Positions 25,901-33,684 of a DNA stretch of 64,000 nucleotides are shown one piece after another; position 1 is the stretch's first letter, and each line of letters begins with the position of its first letter. The notes under the pieces are model-generated. The model ran no database searches, had not been told where the DNA came from, and saw only the letters and a list, made by a program, of their open reading frames with translations. Source of the DNA: an uncultured Oscillospiraceae bacterium. GTDB lineage: Bacteria > Bacillota > Clostridia > Oscillospirales > Oscillospiraceae. A program made the translations under genes and the position numbers. The stretch spans positions 21,109 to 85,108 of the forward strand of contig CAKUMO010000008.1 in NCBI GenBank assembly GCA_934667815.1, read 5' to 3'.

Positions 25901-28900
25901 CGGCATCCCAATAAGCAAAGTCGGAGAAGTTGCCGAAGGTCTTGCCCGGATGGTTGAACTGGCTCATGGTGTTCGCGCCCTCCTGCTGGCTGAGCAGGGC
26001 GTAATAAGCCTTCATGCCGGCGTCTTCGGTCTTGTTGTTCAGCTCGGTGTTGTTGCGGGAAACGACGCCCGGGGTGTTGAAGGTGTTGATATGGCCGGGG
26101 CCGCCGGACCACGTCATTTCAAAGCCGCCGATTGCGACGATGCCGCTGTTGTTCTTGTTGAACTCCGCGATGGTGTCCTTATAGGTTTTCCAACTGTGGC
26201 TGGAGTCGGAATCCTTGACCAGCGTGGTGTCATAGAGCGCCTGCTTGTCATTGGGATTGTTTTTGGAGTCGAAGTAGTTGGAGTGATCGGTGAAGGCGAC
26301 GAACTGGACGTTCGAGCTTTCGGGAATGCCCTTGATGTAGTTCAGAGCGTCCGTCAGGCTACCCGCGCCGTCGGAATACTGGGTGTGGCCGTGGAGCTGG
26401 CCGAAGTAGCGCTGATACTGCGCGGTGCCGATGGTGAAGCTCCATGTCTTGGTGGAGGACCTGCCGTCCTTGCGGGTGACGGTGACGGTCACAGTGGTGC
26501 GGCCGTTGGCCATGTCCGCGGCGGGCTTGTAGGAGACCTTGCCGTTTGCGTAGGTTGCCTTGACCTCCGTGCCGTTGACGGTCATCGTAACGGTCGGCTC
26601 CTCGCCGGCGTTGGCGACCTCTGCGGAGATCTCCGGACGCTTTTCATCGCCGGTCTGGGCGTTGATGGCGGGCGTGACGGTTCCAAACACCGGCTCGTCC
26701 TTGACGGGGATCTTCACGGTGTTGTTAAACTGCTCGCCCTCGTTGTCCGCACCGGAAACAGAGACGGCCAACTCCGTGCCGGTGATCTTTGCCGTCGGGA
26801 AGGTAACACTGTAAACGTCGTCCTTCAGCGTGGGCGCGTATTCCTCGCCGTTGAGGGTGACGACCGGCGTGCCCTTCACACCGAAGGGTGCATCGACGGT
26901 AAAGGTCAGCGTGTAGTCCACGCCGATATAGGCATCAAGCACCGAGCCGAAATCGACCTTCGGGGCGTTGACGATGCCCTTGACTACCTTCACACCCTCC
27001 GCAACGGGATAGAAATTGAAGGAGTAGATGGTGTAGTCCGTGACCTTGTACATGCTGTAAACCTTGAAGGAATCAGAATAGTACTCCAGCCACTGTGAAT
27101 ACTGTCCGTTGTACTTCGCGGTGCGGTGCTCCATCTCGTAGCCGCCCACGCCGCCGGAGCAGACGCGCAGCGTCCAGTCGGCATCCTCGCTGACTTCCTT
27201 CTGGTAGAAGGCGTTGTTGCCGGTGCCGTTGGCGCACAGATAGCCGTAGGTCTCGTTATAGAACTCGTAGTAGTTGCCGTTCTTCTTGACCTCAAAGACC
27301 ACGGCACCGTTTTCGGGGATGGCCTTGCCGTCCTTGATCTCTGCCAGAGCCTTATTGATGGAGGGGCTGGCCTCGCCGTTCTGCGCAGCCAGAACCGCCT
27401 CGGCGTTCTGGTTGTAGATGACGACCTTGTCGCCTTCCTTCGGCAGCTCGCCCGTTTCGCCGCCGGCCTTCACGGTCGCGGGGACAAAGCGGAACTCAAA
27501 GTTCTTCTCAGAGCCGGACGCGATGCTGTAATATGCGGAGAAACAGGTCTTGTCCACATACCACTGCAAATAAGCGTTTCTTCCGGTATTTCTGATATAG
27601 TAGCGGCCGTTTCCGCGGTCGATCAGCTCCCACTTGTCGTTCACGCCGCCAAGCGGAGTGCTGGTCTTTTCCGCAGCCATGCCAAGATTCTGGCCGTTGA
27701 AGGAAATGGTAACGGTCTTGTCGGCGTTGCTCTTGACCGTCCAGATCTCGCTGGGGCTTGCCTCGGCCTTCACCGCGTCATCGGCAATGGTCATGCCGAC
27801 GCCGGAGTTGTAATAGCCGCCGTAATTACTCGACAGCGCCATGTTGTGCGCCGGAACATAGAGCACATATTCGCCGTCGGGAATAATGCCCTCGACCGGC
27901 TCGGGATCGGGTGTTTCGCCGCCGGAGACGTATTCCTTATCCTGCGTCTTTTTGTAGAACTCAAAGCCGAAGGCCGCTTCCGTCAGCTTGCTCGGGCCTG
28001 CGTCAAAAGCGGTAAATTCCGGCGTCTTGGCTCCGGTTTTTTTATTGGTATATACAAAATACTCAATATAGATCTTGCCGTAGGATCCCTCCATGCCGTT
28101 GGCCGACAGATAGTAGGAATGATTTTCCTCGTTGCAGGAGGTCAGATCCCACGTGGCGCTGCCGGTACCGGTCACGTTCAGGTTGTAGACGGTCTTGCCG
28201 CTGCTGTTCGTGCCGCTGGAGGCACCGAGGGTCTTGTCGCCCTGCTTGAAGGTGTAGGTGCCGTTCTCGTTCTTCGTCACCGCCCAGACGATCGTGTCCA
28301 TGGAGTCCGCAGTGAGCGTGTCCTCCGCCACGGTCGCCGCGACCGGCGTCAGATAGTAGCTCGAGAGGATCGTGGAGCTGAGCGCCATGCCATTGTCCTT
28401 GTTGAAGGCCACGACCTCGTCGCCGTCGGCAAGGGTCTCGGCCTTGACGTACTTGTCCACGAGCTTATAGGCCTTATAAGTAAAGGTCGCCTCGGCGCTG
28501 TCGGCCATGCCGTCCTTTGTGGCCTTGACCGTGAAGGTGGTCTCGGCGTTCACGGCCACCGGCGCGGTGTACTCAACGTACTCGCCCGTGGTCTTGTAAA
28601 AAATCTTCGCATCTGCGGTCGCGCAGGAGAACGCGACGGTGCTGCCGACCTCCAGCTCGCTGCCCGTTGCGGGGACGGCGGTCGGAGTGGCGACCTTTTC
28701 CTTCGCAGACTCGAGCTTATAGATCGAGGGCAGGAGCATGCTCTTATTTGTATTCGACGTATAGTTCATGAAGCGCGGAGTATTGACATTGTACAAAATC
28801 CGGCCACACGTCTCGTCCGTGCTGGCAACCGTTGCCGTCTTGTCAGCCGCAATCGTGATTTTCCATGTATCGGTGCCCTTGCCCGTATTGTTCAGGGCTT

Positions 28901-29243
28901 TTGCCGCCTGCGTGGAAATTTTCTTTCCGTCGGAAGCGGTCAGCGTCCATTCGTCCGCCTTGCCGCCCAGCGTGAAAACCTCGGTGCTGGCAGACAGATT
29001 GTCAATGGATGTCTCAACGCTGGTCAGGAACTTGCCCGACATCGCGCCTGCAACAAACGTCTTGCCGTTTGCTTCGGCAGCAAGGATGATCTGGTCGCCC
29101 GCTTTCAGTGTGGAAGCGTCAGTGACCAGCGTTGCCTTGCTTGTCTCCGGTTCCAGCGCGATCGCCTGCATGGGCAGGATCGACAGCACCATGACCAGAG
29201 CCAGCAGCAGCGCAAGAAGTCTGCCGTGCATGCCTTTTTTCAT
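22932..29243 (-). CDS. Giant surface protein with PHP (CehA/McbA-like) metallohydrolase domain
   Basis: This protein has 2103 residues. A signal peptide (MKKGMHGRLLALLLALVMVLSILPMQAIA) is followed by several beta-sandwich and chitobiase-like segments up to about residue 930. Residues about 945-1240 hold a PHP-type metallohydrolase: YFGQLHGHTQYSDG, FTDHSNYFD, FEMTWSGGPGHINTF, QFNHPGKTFG and NNQDNHKGRWG supply the metal ligands. A GldG/ThuA-like region (about 1405-1560), OB-fold segments (about 1720-1900, QDETGGINAFPV), an InlB-type repeat (about 1918-1988), a Cys/His-rich stretch and PKTGD-membrane-KKAKSGK complete it. The tail resembles a non-LPXTG sorting signal. The substrate may be a phosphoester or phosphonate; this is unproven. 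It starts behind AAAGGAGG. Confidence 0.85.
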   Translation of the reverse strand: MKKGMHGRLLALLLALVMVLSILPMQAIALEPETSKATLVTDASTLKAGDQIILAAEANGKTFVAGAMSGKFLTSVETSIDNLSASTEVFTLGGKADEWTLTASDGKKISTQAAKALNNTGKGTDTWKITIAADKTATVASTDETCGRILYNVNTPRFMNYTSNTNKSMLLPSIYKLESAKEKVATPTAVPATGSELEVGSTVAFSCATADAKIFYKTTGEYVEYTAPVAVNAETTFTVKATKDGMADSAEATFTYKAYKLVDKYVKAETLADGDEVVAFNKDNGMALSSTILSSYYLTPVAATVAEDTLTADSMDTIVWAVTKNENGTYTFKQGDKTLGASSGTNSSGKTVYNLNVTGTGSATWDLTSCNEENHSYYLSANGMEGSYGKIYIEYFVYTNKKTGAKTPEFTAFDAGPSKLTEAAFGFEFYKKTQDKEYVSGGETPDPEPVEGIIPDGEYVLYVPAHNMALSSNYGGYYNSGVGMTIADDAVKAEASPSEIWTVKSNADKTVTISFNGQNLGMAAEKTSTPLGGVNDKWELIDRGNGRYYIRNTGRNAYLQWYVDKTCFSAYYSIASGSEKNFEFRFVPATVKAGGETGELPKEGDKVVIYNQNAEAVLAAQNGEASPSINKALAEIKDGKAIPENGAVVFEVKKNGNYYEFYNETYGYLCANGTGNNAFYQKEVSEDADWTLRVCSGGVGGYEMEHRTAKYNGQYSQWLEYYSDSFKVYSMYKVTDYTIYSFNFYPVAEGVKVVKGIVNAPKVDFGSVLDAYIGVDYTLTFTVDAPFGVKGTPVVTLNGEEYAPTLKDDVYSVTFPTAKITGTELAVSVSGADNEGEQFNNTVKIPVKDEPVFGTVTPAINAQTGDEKRPEISAEVANAGEEPTVTMTVNGTEVKATYANGKVSYKPAADMANGRTTVTVTVTRKDGRSSTKTWSFTIGTAQYQRYFGQLHGHTQYSDGAGSLTDALNYIKGIPESSNVQFVAFTDHSNYFDSKNNPNDKQALYDTTLVKDSDSSHSWKTYKDTIAEFNKNNSGIVAIGGFEMTWSGGPGHINTFNTPGVVSRNNTELNNKTEDAGMKAYYALLSQQEGANTMSQFNHPGKTFGNFSDFAYWDAVIDTRMFLVEVGNGEGQIGQGGYYPSYEQYILALDQGWHVAPTNNQDNHKGRWGNANDARDVVITDNFSENGIYEAIRARRVYATEDKNLEIDYTVNDEMMGTIISKVPEKLTFNVSVYDPDKTDSITKVELVANSGIVAYTWDNKADLDKGELTCELDPKYTYYFVRVTEGDGDLAVTAPVWVGETLKLGISKFECGTSTPVTNEKLTLTTTLFNSEAKEATVKTLTYKIGDLVIGTDSKGYTIGASSTLPVNFEWTPDKARVTTITVTAVIEQNGETYTFSKQIELDILNADDLVYIGIDASHYNEYVAGNYKDSMGNFGELAAKYSVRTVDLKTSEELIAACSNEKFKALILTAPSRRLEAAQADPKTYSADELAAITKFNANGGTVVLAGWSDNYENYPVIQNNPAIKHMAATQNEVLAALGSSLRISDDATYDDVRSKADGVDAWRLYFSTYNMDNFLLNRVEYDAQHPYDKLYTERFSHYGGASIYAVDANGNPTSTLPATVSPAVYGHATTYSKDVDEDGLGGAATPKYAYASGDDRLMVMASEQLAGKGLIIVSGAAFMSNFEVQYQASDNGSEKNYSNYKICENLINYLNPIKITPIADVQAEPDEGVKYTIEGIVTSNASGYDKDTAFFDCIYVQDETGGINAFPVAGVFKIGDKIRITGTTSSYQDERQIAVSSIEKIGDATPVTPKNVTAQQINDKSVLGQLVTLKGIVTRFESAEGKVQTVIVRDAEGNEARAFIDGYITTSKEVQNLVVGCEVEVTGLASWDNTFALDGQIIAPRIRIRDRDDVKCSGQAVATVVSFRPNGGEGTMPSQLYTAGDKLNKVAFTREYHTFTGWNTKADGSGKSYADEAADLPTGESIVLYAQWKESAHHASAEWKYDENTHWHECVNEGCTERTDEGKHSFKWVVDQEATATKPGVKHEECKVCGMKRSENTVIPAGTDPKTGDASGLMLWFALLIVSAGAVLAVIFARKKAKSGK

Positions 29244-29479
29244 GAATATGCCTCCTTTAACTTTCCCTCGGGAAGTGCCCGCGACCGGCGGACGATTGCA
29301 GCATTTTCGCCGTCGAACGCCGGACGGGGCTTATTTCCCATATTAGGTTGTACTAATAATAGCATATTTTGGGCGAAAAGGAAAGCGAAGTCCTTTCAAA
29401 TCTTTGTATGTTCCGTGTAAAAAAAGGCACCAAATATTTGTGCAGTTTGTACAATTCTTGTCAATAAAATCCACCGTGC
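29244..29479. other. Intergenic region upstream of the giant surface protein
   Basis: About 290 bases separate the surface protein (leftward) from the YibE/F gene (rightward). On the minus strand a TATTAT box about 110 bases before the ATG is the best -10 candidate, leaving a long leader for the surface-protein mRNA. I see no ORF, no riboswitch signature and no strong hairpin. Confidence 0.4.
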
Positions 29480-29508
29480 TTGACTTGCAGACGTGAAATT
29501 GTTATGCT
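29480..29508 (+). promoter_or_regulatory. Promoter of the YibE/F gene
   Basis: TTGACT (29480-29485), 17 bases, TATGCT (29503-29508), 29 bases before the ATG. Confidence 0.65.
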
Positions 29509-29536
29509 AAGCGGAGATTGGAAAGGGGTCGTGCAT

Positions 29537-30718
29537 ATGAAAAAGCTAAATGTCCGCTCCAGAAAGACATTCTCTCAATGGCTGCGCGAAAACCGCTGGG
29601 CGATCGTGGTTTTGGCCGTTGCGGCGGTGCTGTTCGTCGTGGTCGAGCGTCTGGCACGTCCGGAGCCGGAGGAGTCGCTTCAGGCGGGAGATTATGCCGA
29701 ATATGAGACCGGACGCGTCGCGGAGGTTCTGACGGATTCGACCGTACTCGACCCCATTGCGGACAATTCCTATCGCGGAGAGCAGCTCCTGCTCGTGGAT
29801 GTCACCTCCGGGCAATATAAGGGAGAGCAGCTTCAGGTCTATAACTACGCCTCACCGCTCTATGGCAGCCGCCTGCGCGCGGGAGACGGCGTGACGGTGC
29901 TGATCTCGACCTATGAAAGCGGCGAGGTGCGCGCGACGATCTTTGAATACAACCGCGAACCGGCAATTTTTGCGGTCATTGCCGTGTTTTTGATCGTGAC
30001 CGTGCTTGTCGGCGGGAAAACGGGTGCAAAGTCGCTGGTGGGTCTGCTTATCACACTGGCCTGCCTGTTCTGGATCCTCATCCCGCTTCTGATGAAGGGC
30101 GCGCCGATGATCCTGACGGTCTTTCTGGTATGCTCCTACGCCGCTGCGGTGTGCTTCGTGCTTCTCGGCGGCATCACGCGCAAAACGCTTTGCGCCATGC
30201 TCGGCACGGTGCTCGGCATGGGCTTTGCGCTGCTGTTCGGGCTTCTCGCGCAGTCGCTCGCACGCATCAGCGGCCTGCGCAGCTCCGAGGTCGAGCCGCT
30301 TTTGCAGCTTCGCCAGCAGGGCACGATGATCGGCCTACGCGGCCTGCTCGTCGGCGGCATCGTCATCAGCACGCTGGGCGCGGTAATGGACGTTGCAATG
30401 AGCATCTCCTCGGCGCTGACGGAGGTTCACACCGCTAACCCCGCCTACGGGCGCAAGGAATTGTTCCGTTCGGGCATGAACATCGGACGCGACATGGTCG
30501 GCACAATGACAAACACGCTGATTCTCGCCTTCTTCGGCAGCAGCTTTGTGTTGATACTCTATCTATATTCCCTCGGGCTGTCGCGACACCAGCTTCTCAG
30601 TTCAGCCTACCTTGCATGGGAGGTCATCAGCGGTATTTCCAGCAGCATCGGCGTCATTCTGTCCGTGCCGATCACGGCGCTTGTCAGCTCGGTGCTTCTG
30701 GCAAAGTCCAAGGTCTAA
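29537..30718 (+). CDS. YibE/F-like integral membrane protein
   Basis: This 393-residue protein has an N-terminal anchor (about residues 17-37), an extracytoplasmic beta-rich domain (about 40-145, SLQAGDYAEYETGRVAEVL ... QVYNYASPLYGSRLRAGDGVTVLIS), and seven or eight membrane segments from about 150 to the end. Motifs GGKTGAKSLVGLLITLACLFWILIPLLMKG and GTVLGMGFALLFGLLAQ match the YibE/F family of Firmicutes. The proposed role of the family, nucleotide-related transport or exchange, is not established. The start ATG 29537 is set by GAAAGGGG. Confidence 0.85.
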   Translation: MKKLNVRSRKTFSQWLRENRWAIVVLAVAAVLFVVVERLARPEPEESLQAGDYAEYETGRVAEVLTDSTVLDPIADNSYRGEQLLLVDVTSGQYKGEQLQVYNYASPLYGSRLRAGDGVTVLISTYESGEVRATIFEYNREPAIFAVIAVFLIVTVLVGGKTGAKSLVGLLITLACLFWILIPLLMKGAPMILTVFLVCSYAAAVCFVLLGGITRKTLCAMLGTVLGMGFALLFGLLAQSLARISGLRSSEVEPLLQLRQQGTMIGLRGLLVGGIVISTLGAVMDVAMSISSALTEVHTANPAYGRKELFRSGMNIGRDMVGTMTNTLILAFFGSSFVLILYLYSLGLSRHQLLSSAYLAWEVISGISSSIGVILSVPITALVSSVLLAKSKV

Positions 30719-30729
30719 TACCCTAATAC

Positions 30730-30755
30730 AAAGAGCCGGAATTTTCCGGCTCTTG
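30730..30755 (+). terminator. Proximal copy of duplicated terminator hairpin
   Basis: This 26-base unit (stem AAGAGCCGGA/TCCGGCTCTT) follows the YibE/F stop by 11 bases. It is repeated exactly at 31002-31027, and the repeat element lies between the two. This copy lacks a T-run. Confidence 0.7.
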
Positions 30756-31001
30756 CAGACTGTCAAAAAAGTCCGTAATCGTCAAAATCGATTCACAATT
30801 CAACTGATTTTCACTCTCTGGATTTCATTTATAAAAGTGGGAAACTTTATAGTCTGAAAACCAGCTTGCTGCGCAAGGATTTTGACTTACTGCGCAACTC
30901 ACGCCCTACCGTACCGATGTACGCCGACGGGCGTGAGTTGCTTGTCCTCCGAACTTTTTCGCAGTCTGGCAGCGTGCCGAAAAGAGTTTTTCGACACGCT
31001 G
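30756..31001 (+). mobile_element. MITE-like terminator-associated repeat, copy 3
   Basis: This 246-bp copy lies in inverted orientation relative to copies 1 and 2, running from CAGACTGTCAAAAAAGT to the complement of CAGCGTGTCGAAAAACT. It is bracketed by a perfect 26-base direct repeat that is the terminator hairpin of the YibE/F gene (30730-30755 and 31002-31027). The internal stem, CAACTCACGCCC with GGGCGTGAGTTG, spans 30895-30940. It contains no ORF. The direct repeat is what a target-site duplication would look like, although 26 bases is long for one. Confidence 0.75.
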
Positions 31002-31034
31002 AAAGAGCCGGAATTTTCCGGCTCTTGTTTTTTA
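31002..31034 (+). terminator. Distal copy of duplicated terminator hairpin with T-run
   Basis: Identical to 30730-30755 but followed by TTTTTT, so it is the likely original terminator. Its T-run also supplies the -35 box of the next promoter. Confidence 0.75.
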
Positions 31035-31053
31035 TCCAAACCACTGATATAAT
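31025..31053 (+). promoter_or_regulatory. Promoter of the membrane glycan-like operon
   Basis: TTGTTT (31025-31030), 17 bases, TATAAT (31048-31053), 22 bases before the ATG. The -35 overlaps the terminator T-run. Confidence 0.65.
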
Positions 31054-31074
31054 GACGAAAAAGGAGGGGACTGC

Positions 31075-32478
31075 ATGACAAGGCGAACGCGGATCTATCT
31101 CACGCTGGCAGCTGCGGCAGCGCTGGCGGTGCTGTTCTGGCTGTTTCCTCTGACGGGAGACGACTGGTATCGTGAAGGATTGGGGCGTGAGCTGCGCTCT
31201 CTGGGCGATCTTGTGCGTGAACTGATTTTTCGCTGGAAAACGACAAATCCGCGTCTGCTCGGTAACGCGCTGGCCTATCTTTCCGGCAGCCGTCCGGTGC
31301 TGCGCTGGCTTTTGCGTACGGCGCTGACGCTGCTGCTGTTCTGTTTCGCGTCGAAGGCGGCGGGCGTGCAGTCCGGCGCGGGCTTTGTTCTGCTGACCGT
31401 GGGTGTTTTCGCACTTCCACGCGAGATGTTCCGGCAGATTTATCCGTGGTCGGCGGGTTTTTTCAACTATTTGCCGCCGGTTTTGCTGACCTTGGCCGCA
31501 TTTTCTCTTTTGAAGAAAACACTCGACGATAGGCGCGAATCGCCGCTTCGCTGCGCTGCGCTGCTGTTTCTGGGCTTTATGGGGCAGCTATTTATGGAAA
31601 ACAACACGGTCTACGCCGTGCTGGCGGGCGGTTTTCTGACCGTTTGGGTGTGGGCCGCGCGAAAGAAGCCGTCCCCCGCCGCGATGTGCTATTTTCTGGG
31701 CACGCTGCTCGGCGCCGCGCTGCTCTTTGCCTCTCCCAGCTATCGGCGCGTGACCGAGGTGGACGCGGCCTATCACATGGCAGACGGTCTTGCCGGTCTG
31801 CTGCTGACCGCGCGGGAGAATCTGCCGGAGCTTTCGCGCTGGCTGCTCGCGGGCTGCCCGGCCGTCTATTTGGGCTTTCCTGCACTGGCATTTTTGTCCT
31901 GCTGCAGGCAGAAAGCAACCGTTTTGGACGCGCCGCCCGCCGTTCTGCTTTGCCTGAGCGCCATTTGGATGATTTTTGGTCTTCCGGGGCGGGCTGTCGC
32001 CGTGCTGTCCTGGTTTGGCGGCGCGTTCTGGGCAGCATTTCGCTGGCTGGACGGCAGGAAGCGTCAACGTGCGATCTTTTATCTCGGCAGTGCGCTCGCA
32101 GCCGCCGCACCTCTGGCCTTCGTCTCGCCCATCGGGCCGCGCTGCTTCTTCGTGAGCTATGTCTTTTTGCTGCTGGCCGCAACGCAGTTTTTAAGCCTCG
32201 CCGGCTTATGGCAGAGGTTCTGTGCCGGTGCGCTGGCGGCCGGTGTGTTTATCGCTTGTCTCTGCATCTATCTTCCCATCTACCGAACGGCGCAGATCCG
32301 CGAGGCCGCCATCGCCCGCGCCATGGACTTACGGCAGACGCAGATCGTTCTGCCCTCCTTCCCGTACACGGAGTATCTTTGGGATGCCGACACGCAGAAG
32401 CTCTGCCGCACGTTCTACTATGAAACGCCGGGCGACATTGAATTTCTTTTTGTGCCGCAGGAGGATTGGATGCCATGA
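31075..32478 (+). CDS. DUF6056-like polytopic membrane protein
   Basis: This 467-residue protein has about ten membrane segments. The early loop LTGDDWYREGLGRELRSLGDLV contains an acidic DD motif of the kind seen in membrane glycosyltransferases that use polyprenyl-phosphate sugars. PWSAGFFNYLPPVLLTL and FMENNTVYAVL resemble DUF6056 family motifs. It starts with ATG behind AAAGGAGGGG and overlaps the next gene by four bases (ATGA). Together with that gene and the UbiA-type gene it forms a three-gene operon, so a role in transferring a lipid-linked sugar to a surface acceptor is inferred. Confidence 0.65.
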   Translation: MTRRTRIYLTLAAAAALAVLFWLFPLTGDDWYREGLGRELRSLGDLVRELIFRWKTTNPRLLGNALAYLSGSRPVLRWLLRTALTLLLFCFASKAAGVQSGAGFVLLTVGVFALPREMFRQIYPWSAGFFNYLPPVLLTLAAFSLLKKTLDDRRESPLRCAALLFLGFMGQLFMENNTVYAVLAGGFLTVWVWAARKKPSPAAMCYFLGTLLGAALLFASPSYRRVTEVDAAYHMADGLAGLLLTARENLPELSRWLLAGCPAVYLGFPALAFLSCCRQKATVLDAPPAVLLCLSAIWMIFGLPGRAVAVLSWFGGAFWAAFRWLDGRKRQRAIFYLGSALAAAAPLAFVSPIGPRCFFVSYVFLLLAATQFLSLAGLWQRFCAGALAAGVFIACLCIYLPIYRTAQIREAAIARAMDLRQTQIVLPSFPYTEYLWDADTQKLCRTFYYETPGDIEFLFVPQEDWMP

Positions 32479-33680
32479 GACACCACCGTGCCATTTACGC
32501 CCGCTGCGGCTTCTTCGCAGCCGTGAGCGTGCTCTATCTTGTTTTGTTTATCCTTCTGACGCGCACCGGACTGTATCAGGTCGAAAACGCGCACAACGAC
32601 CGCCTGTTCTCCGCGGACGATATATATTATGTTAACAGCTTTTTCTCCGTCGAGCGCGACGTCTCCCTGCGCATCATCAAGCACCCTCTGCTCATCGTGC
32701 TGGGCTGGCTGTTGACGCTTGCCGAGCGGGCGCTGCTGGGCACGGTGCCGCTTGAGACCCACTACTGCCTGATCGTCGGCGGGCAGCTTCTGCTGACACT
32801 GGCGACGATTTACGTCCTCGACTGCATTTTTGAAACGCAGTACGAGCTGAAGCCGCGCTTCGCGCTGCTGCTGTGCGGCATCTATGCACTGTCCTTCAGC
32901 GTGCTGTTTTTCACGTTCATTGCGGAGAGCTATGCGCTGTCCGCGCTGCTGCTCGTGCTGAGCTTTTATTTTGCGCGGCGGAAAAACCTCCCTGTCACGG
33001 TGCTTCTCGGTGCGCTCTGTGCGGGCGTGACGGTCACGAACGGCGTTCTCTGGGCGGCAATCGTCCTGCTCTCCGGCGGGCGTTTCAAAAAACGTCTTGC
33101 AGCGCTTGCGGCCGGGGCCGCGCTTTTCTTCGCGCTGACGGCGATTTCACCCGTGCGCGGTGTGTTTTTTACAAAGCTGCTCTCCGGCGGCCTGAACAGC
33201 GCCAAAAATTACAGCGACCATTTCGGCCTTTTCACCGCTCTCCGGTATAGCTTTTTTGCGTTTTTCGGCTCGACGGGCTTCGTGCTGCGCATGCAGACGC
33301 AGTCGCCCTTCGGGGATTTCGTGGACGACGCGGTCAGCTTTGTGCCCTCGGCTTCCTGGCCGGTCGCGCTGGCTGCGGCGGGGTTTGCGGCGCTGCTCGT
33401 ATGGTCTGCGGTCAAATACCGCCGCGACCGTCTGCTCTACGCGCCCTTGGCGGTACTGGCACTGAACCTGCTGCTGCACGGTCTCATGCAATATGGGCTG
33501 AAGGAAGCCTTTCTCTATTCCCTGCACCACTACCCTGCGCAGCTTCTCATCGTCGGTCTGCTTCTGCGCGAGAAACGCACGGCGCGTCCGGCGGGCGTGC
33601 TTCTGGGCGTGTATCTCCTGTGTCTGATTCTCCTGAATCTTCAGGGTTATGTAAACTTATTTCAACTTCTCCGGGGGTGA
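32475..33680 (+). CDS. Polytopic membrane protein, probable glycosyltransferase-like
   Basis: This 401-residue protein has about nine to ten membrane segments. The first external loop (TGLYQVENAHNDRLFSADDIYYVN, about residues 30-55) carries acidic residues, including ADD. In GT-C enzymes the catalytic acidic residues sit in this position, but no family could be assigned. ATG 32475 overlaps the preceding stop, making translation coupled. An upstream in-frame TTG at 32466 is less likely. Its partner genes suggest a polyprenyl-linked sugar pathway. Confidence 0.6.
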   Translation: MRHHRAIYARCGFFAAVSVLYLVLFILLTRTGLYQVENAHNDRLFSADDIYYVNSFFSVERDVSLRIIKHPLLIVLGWLLTLAERALLGTVPLETHYCLIVGGQLLLTLATIYVLDCIFETQYELKPRFALLLCGIYALSFSVLFFTFIAESYALSALLLVLSFYFARRKNLPVTVLLGALCAGVTVTNGVLWAAIVLLSGGRFKKRLAALAAGAALFFALTAISPVRGVFFTKLLSGGLNSAKNYSDHFGLFTALRYSFFAFFGSTGFVLRMQTQSPFGDFVDDAVSFVPSASWPVALAAAGFAALLVWSAVKYRRDRLLYAPLAVLALNLLLHGLMQYGLKEAFLYSLHHYPAQLLIVGLLLREKRTARPAGVLLGVYLLCLILLNLQGYVNLFQLLRG

Positions 33681-33684
33681 GACC

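Noticed and set aside
22902-27098. 1398-residue plus-strand open frame antisense to the giant surface protein (and 27126-29420)
   Set aside because: It mirrors the codon bias of the real minus-strand gene, has no ribosome site, no signal peptide and only repetitive Val/Gly/Asp sequence.
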